A DNA stretch of 64,000 nucleotides from Brucella pseudogrignonensis (GCF_002252525.1 NZ_NNRM01000022.1:1-64000); one strand, 5' to 3'. Counted from the stretch's first letter, positions 35,445-45,576 are shown. A program made the numbers and translations. Notes: generated from the sequence alone by a model not told the origin.

Positions 35445-35706
35445 TCACGCTAGGCATTTTCGCGGCTGTTGCTGCCTACAGGCTATGAATCTAAAACTCA
35501 TCAATTCTTTATAACTGTTTGAATCGATAGAAAATTAGCGCTTAGAGAAACTCGCTCTACGATGAAAATCGGCTGTCGATATCATGGTGTTCAAGTCAAT
35601 AAAAAAGAGCACCCGACGCTGCGTTTTGCAGTCAGAGAAATAATAAAACTATCAATGGGTTAATTCTGCGGGAGTTGGCTTTTTGTATTGTGAGTTAAGT
35701 AAAGCC

Positions 35707-35734
35707 AAAAAAAAAGCAAGGCTTTCGCCTTGCT
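35707..35734 (-). terminator. Rho-independent terminator of the 52-codon leftward gene
   Basis: On the leftward strand AGCAAGGC and GCCTTGCT pair with a 4-base loop and are followed by nine U (A-run at 35707-35715). The stem begins within the stop codon region of the small gene at 35733, which argues that this gene is transcribed as a unit. Confidence 0.8.
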
Positions 35735-35891
35735 AGTCGAATACGCGTTCGACCCGTTTCCATTTTACTGGCGGCAGCGAGTAATCGCGCCTGGATCCAT
35801 CCTCCCAAGACTTTGACCGCGTGAACCAACGGTTAATTCCGTTGTTAGGCTTATTGATGAAAAAAATAGCGGACTGCACAGCTTTTGTCAC
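35733..35891 (-). CDS. Candidate 52-aa basic protein with its own terminator
   Basis: A leftward frame of 53 codons from GTG at 35891; a TTG one codon upstream is also possible, then a stop. The product starts MTKAVQSAIFFINK and ends SLPPVKWKRVERVFD, with many Arg, Lys and Trp residues and no membrane helix. A strong rho-independent terminator begins at the stop codon. I do not recognise it. The coupling of a clean frame to a terminator argues for a real small gene; the weak ribosome site (GAAAGA) argues for caution. It lies opposite to and between DUF1467 and proS. Confidence 0.5.
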   Translation of the reverse strand: MTKAVQSAIFFINKPNNGINRWFTRSKSWEDGSRRDYSLPPVKWKRVERVFD

Positions 35892-36185
35892 CAAAAATCT
35901 TTCACAATGTCATATTTCGTTCGTAATTTTTCCCAGAAGGATGTGCAGTTTAATTAATGTATTGAAATTGAATATAAATCTCGCTGTGTATAGTTTCTTG
36001 CGATCTACTTTCATGTTTAGGTGATGTTTGTGGATGGCAAAAACCCATATCAGCAAAGCGGAGGCGGGCGGGTTTTCAACAGCGGCATAACCCGTTATGA
36101 AACCGGCAAGTTTGCTTAATTTTTGCCTGATTCTACACGCACTCAGTTGATATTCAGGCAATCTCTCTCTTGATCGGTGGTCACG

Positions 36186-37508
36186 ATGCGTCTGTCGCAG
36201 TATTTTTTGCCCATTCTGAAGGAAAACCCAAAAGAGGCAGAAATTGTCTCTCATAGGTTGATGCTGCGCGCGGGTATGATCCGTCAGCAGTCGGCAGGCA
36301 TTTATTCATGGCTTCCGCTTGGTCTGAAAGTGCTCAACAAGGTTTGCAACATCATTCGTGAAGAGCAGAACCGTGCTGGCGCGAATGAAATTCTTATGCC
36401 GACGATCCAGTCCGCCGACCTTTGGCGTGAAAGCGGTCGTTATGATGCATACGGCAAAGAAATGCTGCGCATTCAGGACCGTCAGGAGCGTGAAATGCTC
36501 TTCGGACCGACGAATGAGGAAATGGTCACGGATATTTTCCGTTCCTACGTGCGTTCCTATAAGGATCTGCCGCTTAACCTCTACCACATTCAGTGGAAAT
36601 TCCGCGACGAAGTGCGCCCGCGTTTCGGCGTGATGCGCTCGCGTGAGTTCCTTATGAAAGACGCCTATTCGTTCGACCTCGATTATGAGGGCGCGAAGAT
36701 GGCTTACTACCGCATGTTCGTCTCATATCTGCGCACCTTTGCTCGCGTTGGTCTGCAGGCAATTCCGATGCGTGCCGATACCGGCCCGATCGGTGGTGAT
36801 CTCAGCCACGAATTCATCATTCTGGCTGAAACCGGCGAAAGCCAGGTTTATTGCGATAAAGCCTATCTCGATCTCGCCGTTCCGGGCGCAGATACGGATT
36901 TCCGAAATGACGAACAGCTGACGGATATCGTCACTCGCTGGACGACGCCTTACGCGGCAACTGACGAAATGCATGATGAAGCGGAATGGTCAGCGGTGAA
37001 AGCCGGCGATCAGGTTTCCGCGCGTGGCATTGAAGTCGGCCATATCTTCCATTTTGGCACCAAGTATTCCGAGCCAATGGGCGCAAAAGTGCAGGGCCCA
37101 GATGGCAAGGAACACCTTGTTTCGATGGGCTCTTACGGTATCGGTCCTTCGCGTCTGGTGGCGGCTGCTATTGAAGCGTCCCACGACGAAGCAGGCATCA
37201 TCTGGCCAAAGGCGATTGCGCCTTTCGGTGTTGGCATTGTCAACATGAAGCCGGGCGATGAAGGCTGCGATGGCGTGAGCGAAAAGCTTTATGAAGCATT
37301 CACCAATGCTGGGATCGATCCGCTTCTCGACGACACGGATAACCGTCCGGGTTCCAAGTTTGCGACAATGGATCTGATCGGCTTGCCTTATCAGGTTATC
37401 GTCGGCCCGCGTGGCGTTGCGGCTGGCGAAGTCGAGGTCAAGGACCGTAAGACCGGTGAGCGTCAGAATCTCACCGTCGAAGCAGCAATCAACCTTTTGA
37501 CGGCTTAA
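36186..37508 (+). CDS. proS: Prolyl-tRNA synthetase (short type without the INS domain)
   Basis: A class II aminoacyl-tRNA synthetase of 440 residues charging tRNA-Pro. Motif 1 lies near residue 60, motif 2 in [19 protein letters not shown] near residue 139, and motif 3 in [13 protein letters not shown] near residue 317. The 180-residue INS editing domain of the Escherichia coli type is missing, as in other alphaproteobacteria, so mischarged alanine must be cleared in trans if at all. The start ATG at 36186 ([19 protein letters not shown]) matches the family; GTG at 36177 is less likely. lolC starts 3 bases later. Confidence 0.96.
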   Translation: MRLSQYFLPILKENPKEAEIVSHRLMLRAGMIRQQSAGIYSWLPLGLKVLNKVCNIIREEQNRAGANEILMPTIQSADLWRESGRYDAYGKEMLRIQDRQEREMLFGPTNEEMVTDIFRSYVRSYKDLPLNLYHIQWKFRDEVRPRFGVMRSREFLMKDAYSFDLDYEGAKMAYYRMFVSYLRTFARVGLQAIPMRADTGPIGGDLSHEFIILAETGESQVYCDKAYLDLAVPGADTDFRNDEQLTDIVTRWTTPYAATDEMHDEAEWSAVKAGDQVSARGIEVGHIFHFGTKYSEPMGAKVQGPDGKEHLVSMGSYGIGPSRLVAAAIEASHDEAGIIWPKAIAPFGVGIVNMKPGDEGCDGVSEKLYEAFTNAGIDPLLDDTDNRPGSKFATMDLIGLPYQVIVGPRGVAAGEVEVKDRKTGERQNLTVEAAINLLTA

Positions 37509-37510
37509 AC

Positions 37511-38827
37511 ATGAGCAGTGCGGCGGCAGCAAAATCTGATGGTAAGCAGAAGGCGTCTGATAAGGCACCTTCTTCTGGCCCATTCTCAGCCTTTGAGCGG
37601 ATGATCGCATGGCGCTATCTGCGAGCGCGCCGCCGCGAAACGTTTATTTCGGTGATTGCCGGTTTCTCGTTCACCGGTATCATGCTCGGCGTCGCTACAC
37701 TCATCATCGTTATGGCGGTGATGAATGGTTTCCGCGCTGAGCTTCTGAATAGAATTCTGGGCATCAACGGACATCTCATCATGCAGCCGATAGATCGGCC
37801 ACTTGATGATTATGCCAGCCTGATTACCCGCATTGACGGCATTTCCGGTGTGAAATTTGCTATTCCTGTCGTCGAAGGACAGGCTTTGGTGCAGGGCAAT
37901 ATCGGCGCAGGCACTGGTGCTCTGGTTCGTGGTCTTCGTGAGGAAGATCTTGCCAAGCTCAAGCTCGTTTCTGACAATATCAAGCAAGGCACTTTGCAGG
38001 GCTTTGATCAGGGCGGCGGCGTGGCAATTGGCACACGTATGGCTGAAAACCTTGGCCTTTCTATTGGCGATACGCTGCGCGTTATCTCACCCGATGGCGA
38101 TGTGACGCCATTTGGCGTCAACCCGCGCGTCAAAGCCTACCCGATTGTCGCGATTTTTGAGATCGGTATGTCGGAATATGATGCGTCCATCGTCATGATG
38201 CCGCTATCGGAAGCGCAGCTTTTCTTCAATCAGGAAGGCAAAGTTCAGTCGCTGGAAATCTTTGTCGATAATCCTGATAAAGTAGACGCCATGCGCGCAC
38301 CTGTTGAGGAAGTTGCAGCGCGTCAAATCTCCATGGTCGATTGGCGTCAGCGCAACCAGACGTTCTTCTCTGCCTTGCAGGTTGAGCGTAACGTCATGTT
38401 CATGATCCTGACGCTGATCGTGCTTGTGGCCGCACTCAATATCATTTCCGGCCTTATCATGCTGGTGAAGGATAAAGGGCGCGACATTGCTATCCTTCGA
38501 ACCATGGGGGCAACGCGTGGCGCGGTCATGCGAATATTCCTGATGACGGGTGCCGCGATTGGCGTGACGGGTACGCTTGCAGGCGTGGTTCTCGGTGTCG
38601 TCGTATGTCTCAATGTAGAGCGGATTCGCCAGTTTTTCTCGTGGCTTTCGGGCACGACCCTGTTTAATCCGGAGCTTTATTTCCTGAGCACGCTGCCCGC
38701 GAAGATGGATGTTGGTGAAACATTCTCCGTTATAGCAATGGCTTTGGTCCTTTCTTTTATTGCCACCATTTTGCCGGCATGGCGCGCTGCCAAGCTCGAT
38801 CCGGTCGAAGCCCTGAGGTATGAATAA
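37511..38827 (+). CDS. lolC: Lipoprotein-releasing ABC transporter permease LolC/E type
   Basis: A protein of 438 residues, the membrane subunit that extracts lipoproteins from the inner membrane for the periplasmic carrier LolA. It has the FtsX-like layout: an N-terminal membrane helix (about residues 45-70, [20 protein letters not shown]), a large periplasmic domain, and three helices near the C-terminus from [20 protein letters not shown] onward. Only one permease gene is present, so it may act as a homodimer with LolD. Its stop overlaps the lolD start. Confidence 0.92.
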   Translation: MSSAAAAKSDGKQKASDKAPSSGPFSAFERMIAWRYLRARRRETFISVIAGFSFTGIMLGVATLIIVMAVMNGFRAELLNRILGINGHLIMQPIDRPLDDYASLITRIDGISGVKFAIPVVEGQALVQGNIGAGTGALVRGLREEDLAKLKLVSDNIKQGTLQGFDQGGGVAIGTRMAENLGLSIGDTLRVISPDGDVTPFGVNPRVKAYPIVAIFEIGMSEYDASIVMMPLSEAQLFFNQEGKVQSLEIFVDNPDKVDAMRAPVEEVAARQISMVDWRQRNQTFFSALQVERNVMFMILTLIVLVAALNIISGLIMLVKDKGRDIAILRTMGATRGAVMRIFLMTGAAIGVTGTLAGVVLGVVVCLNVERIRQFFSWLSGTTLFNPELYFLSTLPAKMDVGETFSVIAMALVLSFIATILPAWRAAKLDPVEALRYE

Positions 38828-39510
38828 TGGCGGCTGAAGTCATTCTGCGTCTGGAAAATGTCAGCCGTGCCTATAAGGAAGCTGATCGCGAACTCGTTAT
38901 TCTGAAGGACGCGAACTTTACACTGCGTCGCGGAGAGATGGTGGCACTTGTTGCGCCGTCTGGCGCTGGCAAGTCGACCCTGCTGCACACGGCGGGTCTG
39001 CTTGAGCGTCCGGATGCAGGCGACGTCATTCTTGATGGCCGTTCATGTGGCGGCCTGTCGGAAGACGAGCGAACTGCTGTTCGTCGCAACGATGTCGGCT
39101 TTGTTTATCAGTTTCATCACCTGCTGCCGGAGTTCTCGGCTCTGGAAAACGTGATGATGCCACAGATGATCCGCGGCCTTCCACCGAAGGCTGCAACTGT
39201 GCGTGCGCAACAGTTGCTCGACTATATGAAGATCGGCAAACGTGCGTCGCATCGTCCTGCCGAGCTTTCTGGTGGTGAGCAGCAACGTGTTGCAATTGCG
39301 CGTGCGGTGGCTAACGCACCGCTGGTTCTGCTGGCGGATGAACCGACAGGCAACCTTGACCCGACCACGTCGTCCTACGTCTTTGGGGCGCTTGAGGCGC
39401 TCGTGCGGCAGTCGGGACTGGCAGCTCTGATCGCGACCCATAACCATGAGCTCGCTCGTCGTATGGATCGTCGCGTCACCCTTAAAGAGGGCAAGGTCGT
39501 CGATGTCTGA
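38827..39510 (+). CDS. lolD: Lipoprotein-releasing ABC transporter ATPase LolD
   Basis: The ATPase of the Lol transporter, 227 residues. The Walker A motif is [12 protein letters not shown] near residue 43, the Q-loop [19 protein letters not shown] near residue 95, the signature [14 protein letters not shown] near residue 147 and the Walker [13 protein letters not shown] near residue 167, followed by the H-loop. The Lol-specific features match. It is coupled by a 1-base overlap to lolC and closes this operon before a repeat-rich gap. Confidence 0.95.
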   Translation: MAAEVILRLENVSRAYKEADRELVILKDANFTLRRGEMVALVAPSGAGKSTLLHTAGLLERPDAGDVILDGRSCGGLSEDERTAVRRNDVGFVYQFHHLLPEFSALENVMMPQMIRGLPPKAATVRAQQLLDYMKIGKRASHRPAELSGGEQQRVAIARAVANAPLVLLADEPTGNLDPTTSSYVFGALEALVRQSGLAALIATHNHELARRMDRRVTLKEGKVVDV

Positions 39511-39532
39511 TGTCCAAAGGGAAGTTTAAAAG

Positions 39533-39674
39533 TATTTCCAGCAAAAGTGCGAAGCGCCTCTGCATGGAAATCAGTTCGTCGGACTGATTTCTTTTCCTGC
39601 TGCGATGCGTCGGATAATACATAAAGCCAAATAGTTGCAGCGGTTCCAACGTTCATTCTCAACTGGAACCGCTG
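39533..39674. repeat. Dispersed palindromic repeat, copy 2 (degenerate)
   Basis: The stretch contains the recognisable CAAAAGTGCGAAGCG and ATGCGTCGGATAAT elements of the repeat, ending in a perfect inverted repeat CAGCGGTTCCA (39638-39648) / TGGAACCGCTG (39664-39674). Part of the left hairpin is replaced by a GAAATCAGT...ACTGATTTC inverted repeat. It lies in the gap after lolD (39511-39922), in which no gene was seen. Confidence 0.5.
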
Positions 39675-39860
39675 TAAAAGCAGCTATAGATCGCATTTCC
39701 AATGGTTCAGTTTAAACCGTGGATGCTTTAGCATTCTGCGTCAGCTGTTCTCCGCATGACATCTCATATTGTTGATCATTGAACGCCGGTGGCCATGCTG
39801 CCGGCGATTGCATGTTTATTTTTCATAAACCTTAAATACATGACTGCAGCAGAACGGGTG

Positions 39861-39884
39861 TTGACTTTAGAACAAAAATGGAAC
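39861..39884 (+). promoter_or_regulatory. LexA (SOS) box in a promoter: GAAC-N7-GAAC
   Basis: GAAC at 39870-39873 and GAAC at 39881-39884 are separated by exactly 7 bases (AAAAATG). This direct repeat is the alphaproteobacterial LexA box. It overlaps the spacer of a promoter whose -35 is TTGACT at 39861-39866, so LexA would block RNA polymerase. The small membrane-peptide gene starts 38 bases downstream. Confidence 0.75.
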
Positions 39885-39922
39885 AAAAAATAAACATACG
39901 TGAACAAAGAGGAGTTATTCCA

Positions 39923-40009
39923 ATGACCGATCTCGTCTACGACGTTTTGTCTTTCGTCTCCGTCAGCCTGTTCGTTGCTACCTTTGCTATCTGGGTAAGC
40001 GTAATCTGA
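39923..40009 (+). CDS. 28-aa single-span membrane peptide, candidate SidA-like SOS division inhibitor
   Basis: A 29-codon frame from ATG at 39923, with GAGGAG ideally placed 7-12 bases upstream. The product starts MTDLVYDVLS and has one hydrophobic helix of about 20 residues to its end at WVSVI, with an acidic N-terminus. In Caulobacter crescentus SidA is a 29-residue inner-membrane peptide under LexA control that blocks division after DNA damage. Here the same three features co-occur: tiny size, one helix and a LexA box in the promoter. Sequence similarity to SidA cannot be judged from here. It lies directly upstream of dnaE and is followed by a GGGTTC/GAACCC hairpin. Confidence 0.7.
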   Translation: MTDLVYDVLSFVSVSLFVATFAIWVSVI

Positions 40010-40228
40010 AAGCGTAATGCGGGTTCTTCTGTGAACCCCGATGATAGTAGCGACCGTCACGCTGGACATCGTTGCGGTATTCCCCGAAACTGCCTAAATG
40101 GGCGATAAGAGTCGCCCGTTAGAGTGTGCAAATCCATATAGTGATTGGCACGCGGATGGCGCTGAAGGCATGATGTCGTTGTCATGATATTGCAGTGCGT
40201 TTAGCTCTGCAAAGATCGGGGAAATAGT

Positions 40229-43200
40229 ATGAATGATAAAGCAAGCATTTTAGCGGGCGGGGGCAAGTCGTCACCTCGTTTCGTTCATCTGCGAGTTCAT
40301 TCTGCTTACTCCTTGTTGGAAGGCGCGCTGCCTGTCGGCAAGATCATCAAACAGGCGATTGCCGATCAAGCACCGGCCATCGCGATAACTGACAGCAACA
40401 ACCTTTTCGGCGCTCTCGAGTTTGCACAAAAGGCGTCAAAGGATGGTTTGCAGCCAATCATAGGCTGCCAGCTGGATGTTGCTTTTGGCGATCACAACGA
40501 TAACAGCCGCAGTGCAAACCGGCGATTGGTTCTCGATCTTGCACCTCTGGTTTTCCTCGCTTCGACTGAGGAAGGTTATGCGAACGTTGTAAGGCTCGTC
40601 AGCCGTGCGTTTCTTGATACGCAATCGGGAGACCCAGTGCATGTCGATGCAAGCTGGTTATCTGATCTGTCAGAAGACGTGATTGTTCTTTCAGGCGGCC
40701 CTCTGGGGCCAATCGGACGCGCATTTGCTGCTGATCGTCCCGATCGCGCTGAAAGCCGTTTGGCCTTTTTGAAAGAAGCATTCGGTGATCGGCTTTATGT
40801 CGAGTTGCAGCGGCAGGCGGGCTATGATCGCGCGCTTGAGGCAAAGACCGTCGAGTTAGCATATGCGATGGAACTGCCGCTCGTCGCGACCAATGAAGCT
40901 TTCTTTTTGAAAGCCGAGGATTTTGAAGCGCACGACGCGCTTCTTGCCATCGCTGAAGGTCAAATTCTATCCAATGATGATCGGCGTCGTTTGACGCCGG
41001 ATCATCATTTGAAAAGCCGTTCGGAAATGGCTGCCCTGTTTGCAGACCTGCCCGAAGCGCTCGAAAACACGATTGAAATCGCCGAGCGGTGCAGCTGGTT
41101 CACGCAGACACGTCAGCCGATCCTACCGCGTTTCACCGGCGAATCTGACGATCCTGAAGCAGCCATTCAGGCGGAAGCTGACGAGCTGGCACGTCAGGCG
41201 CGTGAAGGCCTGCAGATGCGGTTGGAAACAGCAGGTCTTGCTGAAGGCTATACAGAAGAACAATATGCCGAACGTCTCGATTACGAGATCGGCATTATTA
41301 CCCGCATGAAATTCCCGGGTTACTTCCTGATCGTTGCGGACTTTATCAAATGGGCCAAACAACAGGGTATTCCTGTAGGACCGGGGCGTGGTTCTGGTGC
41401 GGGTTCGCTCGTCGCTTATGCTTTGACGATTACAGACGTTGATCCGCTGCGCTTCTCGCTTCTGTTCGAACGCTTCCTCAATCCAGATCGCGTATCGATG
41501 CCCGACTTCGATATCGACTTCTGTCAGGATCGCCGCGAAGAAGTTATTCGCTACGTTCAGGAGAAATACGGGCGCGATCAGGTCGCGCAGATCATCACCT
41601 TCGGTACTTTGCAGGCGCGTGCTGTGCTACGCGACGTGGGCCGTGTTCTCGAAATGCCATACGGTCAGGTTGATCGTCTCTGTAAGCTTGTACCGCAGAA
41701 CCCGGCCAATCCGGTGTCTCTGGCACAAGCCATCGAGACTGAGCCAAAGATCAATGAAGAGCGCGAGAAGGAGCCCGTTGTTGGCCGTCTTCTTGATATG
41801 GCGCTGAAGCTTGAAGGACTGTATCGCCACGCCTCGACCCACGCCGCCGGTATCGTCATCGGCGATCGTCCGCTTTCTGAACTCGTGCCGATGTATCGCG
41901 ATCCACGTTCCGATATGCCGGTCACTCAGTTCAATATGAAATGGGTCGAGCAAGCCGGGTTGGTCAAGTTCGACTTTCTGGGTCTGAAAACACTGACGGT
42001 TCTCGAAACAGCCGTAAAGCTCGTTGCACGCAAGGGCATCGATATAGACCTGTCGCGCCTGCCGCTCGATGATGAACTCACCTATGAAATGCTGTCGCGC
42101 GGCGAAACGGTCGGCGTGTTCCAGGTGGAAAGTGCCGGTATGCGTAAGGCGTTGCTTGGTATGCGTCCCGACCGTATCGAAGATATTATTGCGCTTGTTG
42201 CGCTTTATCGCCCTGGTCCGATGGAAAACATCCCGACCTATAATGCGCGCAAGAACGGTGAGGAGGAAATCGCCTCCATTCATCCAAAAATCGACGACCT
42301 GATCAAGGAAACGCAAGGCGTTATCGTTTATCAGGAACAGGTGATGCAGATCGCACAGGTGCTTTCCGGCTATTCGCTCGGTGAAGCTGATCTTCTGCGC
42401 CGCGCGATGGGTAAAAAAATCCGCGAAGAAATGGACAAGCAGCGTGTCCGTTTTGTTGATGGTGCGATCGAAGGTGGTGTTGATAAGGCTCAGGCGAATA
42501 TGATTTTCGACCTGTTGGCTAAGTTCGCTGACTACGGCTTCAACAAGTCGCACGCTGCCGCCTATGCGATTGTCTCCTACCAAACTGCCTATATGAAGGC
42601 GCATTATCCAGTTGAGTTTCTAGCGGCATCGATGACCTATGATATGTCGAACGCAGATAAGCTCAATGATTTCCGTCGTGATGCAAATCGTTTGGCAATC
42701 GATGTTGTGACACCTTCCGTCATGACATCGTTCCGTCCTTTCGAGGTGGGCGAGAAGAAGATTTTCTATTCTTTGGCAGCAATCAAGGGCGTGGGCGAAG
42801 CTGCCGTTGATCATATCGTCAGTGTGCGGTCCGAAAAGCCGTTTGAAAGCCTTGAGGATTTCTGTGAGCGGATCGATCCGAAAATCGTCAATCGCCGCGT
42901 AACGGAAAGCCTGATCAATGCAGGCGCACTTGATTGCTTTGGTCGCGACCGTGCTGCAATGAGCGCGGGTATGGACCGCATTATGGGCTTCGCGCAGCGC
43001 ACGCAGGAAAATGCGGCCAGCGGCCAGTCCGATATTTTTGGGCTTTCAGGCGCTCCGAAAGAAACACTGATTCTTCCGCAGGCAGCGCCATGGCTCCCTT
43101 CGGAAAAGTTGCATCGCGAGTTTCAGGCAGTTGGCTTTTATTTGTCCGCCCATCCGCTCGATGAATATCGTCAGGTCCTTGACCGGATGCGTGTGCAGAG

Positions 43201-43717
43201 CTGGGCCGATTTCTCGGCGGCGGTGAAGCGTGGTGCAAATGCAGGTCGTCTTGCCGGAACAATAACCACCAGACAGGAGCGTAAGACGCGCACAGGCAAC
43301 AAAATGGGCATTGTGCAGCTGTCGGATGCCACCGGCCAGTTTGAAGCGGTACTTTTCTCGGAAGGTCTCGCGCAGTACCGCGATCTGCTTGAAAGCGGTA
43401 AATCGGTGGTGATCACAGTTGCCGCGGAAAACCGTCCAGAAGGGATTGGCCTCAGAATTCAGACGGTGCAGTCGCTCGAGGACGAAGCCTGCCGGATGCA
43501 GAAGGCACTCCGGCTCTATCTTCGTTCAGCGGAAGCGGTGAAGCATATTGTTCCGCATTTCAACACGCGCGGCGACGGTCAGGTGAGCCTGATTGTCATT
43601 AAGGAAGAAGGTCAGCGCGAAGTCGAGATTGAGCTTCCCCATCGCTATCGTGTCAGTCCGCAAATTGCGAGCGCGATGAAGGCAATTCCAGGTGTCGTTG
43701 AAGTTGAACTGGTCTAA
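40229..43717 (+). CDS. dnaE: DNA polymerase III alpha subunit
   Basis: The replicative polymerase of 1162 residues. The N-terminal PHP domain begins FVHLRVHSAYSLLEGALP near residue 18 with the metal-type histidines partly changed, as is usual in proteobacterial DnaE. The polymerase core has GRGSGAGSLVAYAL near residue 388, catalytic aspartates D426 and D428 in MPDFDIDFCQDRREE, and RPGPMENIP near residue 662. The C-terminal part holds a helix-hairpin-helix and an OB fold near residue 1030. It has its own upstream region after the SOS peptide gene and ends in a bidirectional terminator. Confidence 0.97.
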   Translation: MNDKASILAGGGKSSPRFVHLRVHSAYSLLEGALPVGKIIKQAIADQAPAIAITDSNNLFGALEFAQKASKDGLQPIIGCQLDVAFGDHNDNSRSANRRLVLDLAPLVFLASTEEGYANVVRLVSRAFLDTQSGDPVHVDASWLSDLSEDVIVLSGGPLGPIGRAFAADRPDRAESRLAFLKEAFGDRLYVELQRQAGYDRALEAKTVELAYAMELPLVATNEAFFLKAEDFEAHDALLAIAEGQILSNDDRRRLTPDHHLKSRSEMAALFADLPEALENTIEIAERCSWFTQTRQPILPRFTGESDDPEAAIQAEADELARQAREGLQMRLETAGLAEGYTEEQYAERLDYEIGIITRMKFPGYFLIVADFIKWAKQQGIPVGPGRGSGAGSLVAYALTITDVDPLRFSLLFERFLNPDRVSMPDFDIDFCQDRREEVIRYVQEKYGRDQVAQIITFGTLQARAVLRDVGRVLEMPYGQVDRLCKLVPQNPANPVSLAQAIETEPKINEEREKEPVVGRLLDMALKLEGLYRHASTHAAGIVIGDRPLSELVPMYRDPRSDMPVTQFNMKWVEQAGLVKFDFLGLKTLTVLETAVKLVARKGIDIDLSRLPLDDELTYEMLSRGETVGVFQVESAGMRKALLGMRPDRIEDIIALVALYRPGPMENIPTYNARKNGEEEIASIHPKIDDLIKETQGVIVYQEQVMQIAQVLSGYSLGEADLLRRAMGKKIREEMDKQRVRFVDGAIEGGVDKAQANMIFDLLAKFADYGFNKSHAAAYAIVSYQTAYMKAHYPVEFLAASMTYDMSNADKLNDFRRDANRLAIDVVTPSVMTSFRPFEVGEKKIFYSLAAIKGVGEAAVDHIVSVRSEKPFESLEDFCERIDPKIVNRRVTESLINAGALDCFGRDRAAMSAGMDRIMGFAQRTQENAASGQSDIFGLSGAPKETLILPQAAPWLPSEKLHREFQAVGFYLSAHPLDEYRQVLDRMRVQSWADFSAAVKRGANAGRLAGTITTRQERKTRTGNKMGIVQLSDATGQFEAVLFSEGLAQYRDLLESGKSVVITVAAENRPEGIGLRIQTVQSLEDEACRMQKALRLYLRSAEAVKHIVPHFNTRGDGQVSLIVIKEEGQREVEIELPHRYRVSPQIASAMKAIPGVVEVELV

Positions 43718-43722
43718 TAAAA

Positions 43723-43754
43723 AAAAGCCGGCTGGGAATATCCCGCCGGCTTTT
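43723..43754. terminator. Bidirectional terminator between dnaE and the LLM oxidoreductase gene
   Basis: AAAAGCCGGC (43723-43732) and GCCGGCTTTT (43745-43754) form a 10-base stem around a 12-base loop with U-runs on both strands. The two converging genes end 6 bases before and 4 bases after it. Confidence 0.9.
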
Positions 43755-43757
43755 GTT

Positions 43758-44804
43758 TTAAGCGGGTGTTCGCATGCTCAAGGCCTTGCGGACTTCCGGC
43801 GCAACCTTGGTCCCGAACAGCTCAATTGATTTCATCGTATTTTTGTGCGGCAGATTGCCGAGGGCTGTCTGCAGCAAGAACCGGTCATGCTTGAAATAGC
43901 TATGCTGGCTCAAGATTTTGTCGACGATCTGTTGCGGGCTTCCGACGAGCAATGATCCTCGTGGTTGGCACATTGCATCAAATTGCTCACGGGTGGTCGG
44001 CGGCCAGCCACGCTCACGCCCGAGTTTGCTCATGACATAGGCGTATGAACTGTAGAATTCGTCGCCAGCTTGTTGAGAGTTTTCCGCAATATAGCCGTGA
44101 GAGTTGATTCCAACTTTGAGCTTTTCTGGTGCGTGTCCGGCTTTAAGACCTGCTTCGCGATAGAAATCGGTCAATTGTGCGAAACGCTCCGGATACCCTC
44201 CGATAATCGCGATGGCGAGAGGCAGGCCAAGAAGTGCTGCTCGCCCCACTGAGGCGGGCGTACCACCCACTGCGAGCCAGATGGGTAAGGAATCCGGTAG
44301 TGCGCGCGGATAGACACCACGTCCGTCAATTGCTGCGCGCATGGTGCCAGTCCAACTAACCCGCTCATTCTCGCGAATATTAAGCAACAGGTCGAGTTTT
44401 TCGGCAAAAAGCGTGTCGTAATCGTCGAGATTATAACCAAAAAGGGGGAAGGACTCGATGAACGAGCCGCGACCTGCCATGATTTCAGCACGCCCGTTGG
44501 AGATGAGATCAAGCGTTGAAAATTGCTGATACACCCGCACCGGATCGTCAGACGAAAGAACCGTCACCGCACTGGTCAGCTTAATGTTTTTCGTGCGTGA
44601 TGCTGCCGCTGCCAGCACGACAGGCGGTGCAGAAATCGCGTAATCCGGGCGATGATGCTCGCCTACGCCGAATACATCGAGGCCGACCTGATCGGCGAGT
44701 TCAATCTCTTCTATGAGATTGCTGAGCCGTTGTTGCGGCGAAAGGGGGCGACTGGTTTCGGGATCAGGCCCGATATCGCCGAAAGTATAAATACCGAGTT
44801 CCAT
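43758..44804 (-). CDS. LLM-class flavin-dependent oxidoreductase (luciferase-like)
   Basis: A protein of 348 residues of the bacterial luciferase-like monooxygenase superfamily, FMN- or F420-type TIM barrel. Signature parts are [20 protein letters not shown] near residue 45, [20 protein letters not shown] near residue 76 and the [12 protein letters not shown] segment near residue 103. The physiological substrate cannot be read from the sequence; family members oxidise diverse organics. It stands alone, leftward, with the dnaE terminator at its end and 130 bases to the next gene. Confidence 0.88.
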   Translation of the reverse strand: MELGIYTFGDIGPDPETSRPLSPQQRLSNLIEEIELADQVGLDVFGVGEHHRPDYAISAPPVVLAAAASRTKNIKLTSAVTVLSSDDPVRVYQQFSTLDLISNGRAEIMAGRGSFIESFPLFGYNLDDYDTLFAEKLDLLLNIRENERVSWTGTMRAAIDGRGVYPRALPDSLPIWLAVGGTPASVGRAALLGLPLAIAIIGGYPERFAQLTDFYREAGLKAGHAPEKLKVGINSHGYIAENSQQAGDEFYSSYAYVMSKLGRERGWPPTTREQFDAMCQPRGSLLVGSPQQIVDKILSQHSYFKHDRFLLQTALGNLPHKNTMKSIELFGTKVAPEVRKALSMRTPA

Positions 44805-44934
44805 GGCGTTCCATCGATCTGTTGGCTGTTGCGCTTTAATTAAGGCGCTTCATGCCGCTTGTTAAGAACGCACTGAAAGGTGATCGGATTACCTTGAGGA
44901 AACCGGGCGGTTGCCCGCCCGGCAATCGATTGCC

Positions 44935-45576
44935 TTAGTATGCAGCGGTGAAACGCTTGCCGATGTGCTTGCCCTGTTCTGCTTCATCAACAATCGCAAC
45001 AGCCAAATCTTCGACGGAGATTTTGCTTTCGCCATTGTCATCAAACACAGGCTCGTCAGCACCAAGACGATATTTTCCGGTGCGTTCGCCCGGCTGAAGA
45101 ATGATCGCAGGCGAAACGAACGTCCAATCGAGGTCTTTTTCATCACGCAATTCGTGCAATGCCTGACGTGCGCCAAGTGCGCCTTCTTTCCACTCGGCCG
45201 GAAATTCGGGTGAATCCACCAGCTGATGGCCATTGATAGCAAGGCTGCCTGCACCGCCGACTGCGATGAGACGCTTAACGCCAGCCTTTTTGGCAGCTTC
45301 GTTGATGGAGCGGCTGCCCTTGATATGGTTTTCGCGAATGTTGGCATCGGTCCAGCCGGGGTTGAAGGCTGAAATAACGATGTCGTGGCCTGCAAGTTGT
45401 TTGGCGAGCGCGTCAGTGTCGAATACGTCTGTCTTCACTGCTGTAACATTATCAAGTTTCTCAACCTTGTCCGTGTTGCGGACGAGGGCCGTTACGGTAT
45501 GGCCGCGAGATACGGCTTCCTTGAGGACAGCTGCGCCTACAAAGCCGGTAGCGCCGATCAGTGCAATTTTAGCCAT
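44935..45576 (-). CDS. NAD(P)-binding oxidoreductase, NmrA/SDR-like
   Basis: A protein of 213 residues with a Rossmann fold. The N-terminal dinucleotide motif is IALIGATGFVGAAVLKEA (about residues 4-21), followed by VTALVRN and the DIVISAFNPGW strand. Residues SISVED-like near 180 close the fold. It resembles the NAD(P)H-binding YwnB/NmrA-type proteins often linked to HxlR regulators that sense electrophiles or quinones. The divergent HxlR gene 296 bases away suggests it is the regulated target; substrate unknown. Confidence 0.88.
   Translation of the reverse strand: MAKIALIGATGFVGAAVLKEAVSRGHTVTALVRNTDKVEKLDNVTAVKTDVFDTDALAKQLAGHDIVISAFNPGWTDANIRENHIKGSRSINEAAKKAGVKRLIAVGGAGSLAINGHQLVDSPEFPAEWKEGALGARQALHELRDEKDLDWTFVSPAIILQPGERTGKYRLGADEPVFDDNGESKISVEDLAVAIVDEAEQGKHIGKRFTAAY

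Noticed and set aside
35408-35488. A 26-codon rightward frame (MKKPNAYFLG...) with one hydrophobic helix after the DUF1467 gene
   Set aside because: Its start is occupied by a perfect 12-base hairpin and no ribosome site is seen; a terminator explains the sequence better. Kept in mind because small membrane peptides occur nearby.
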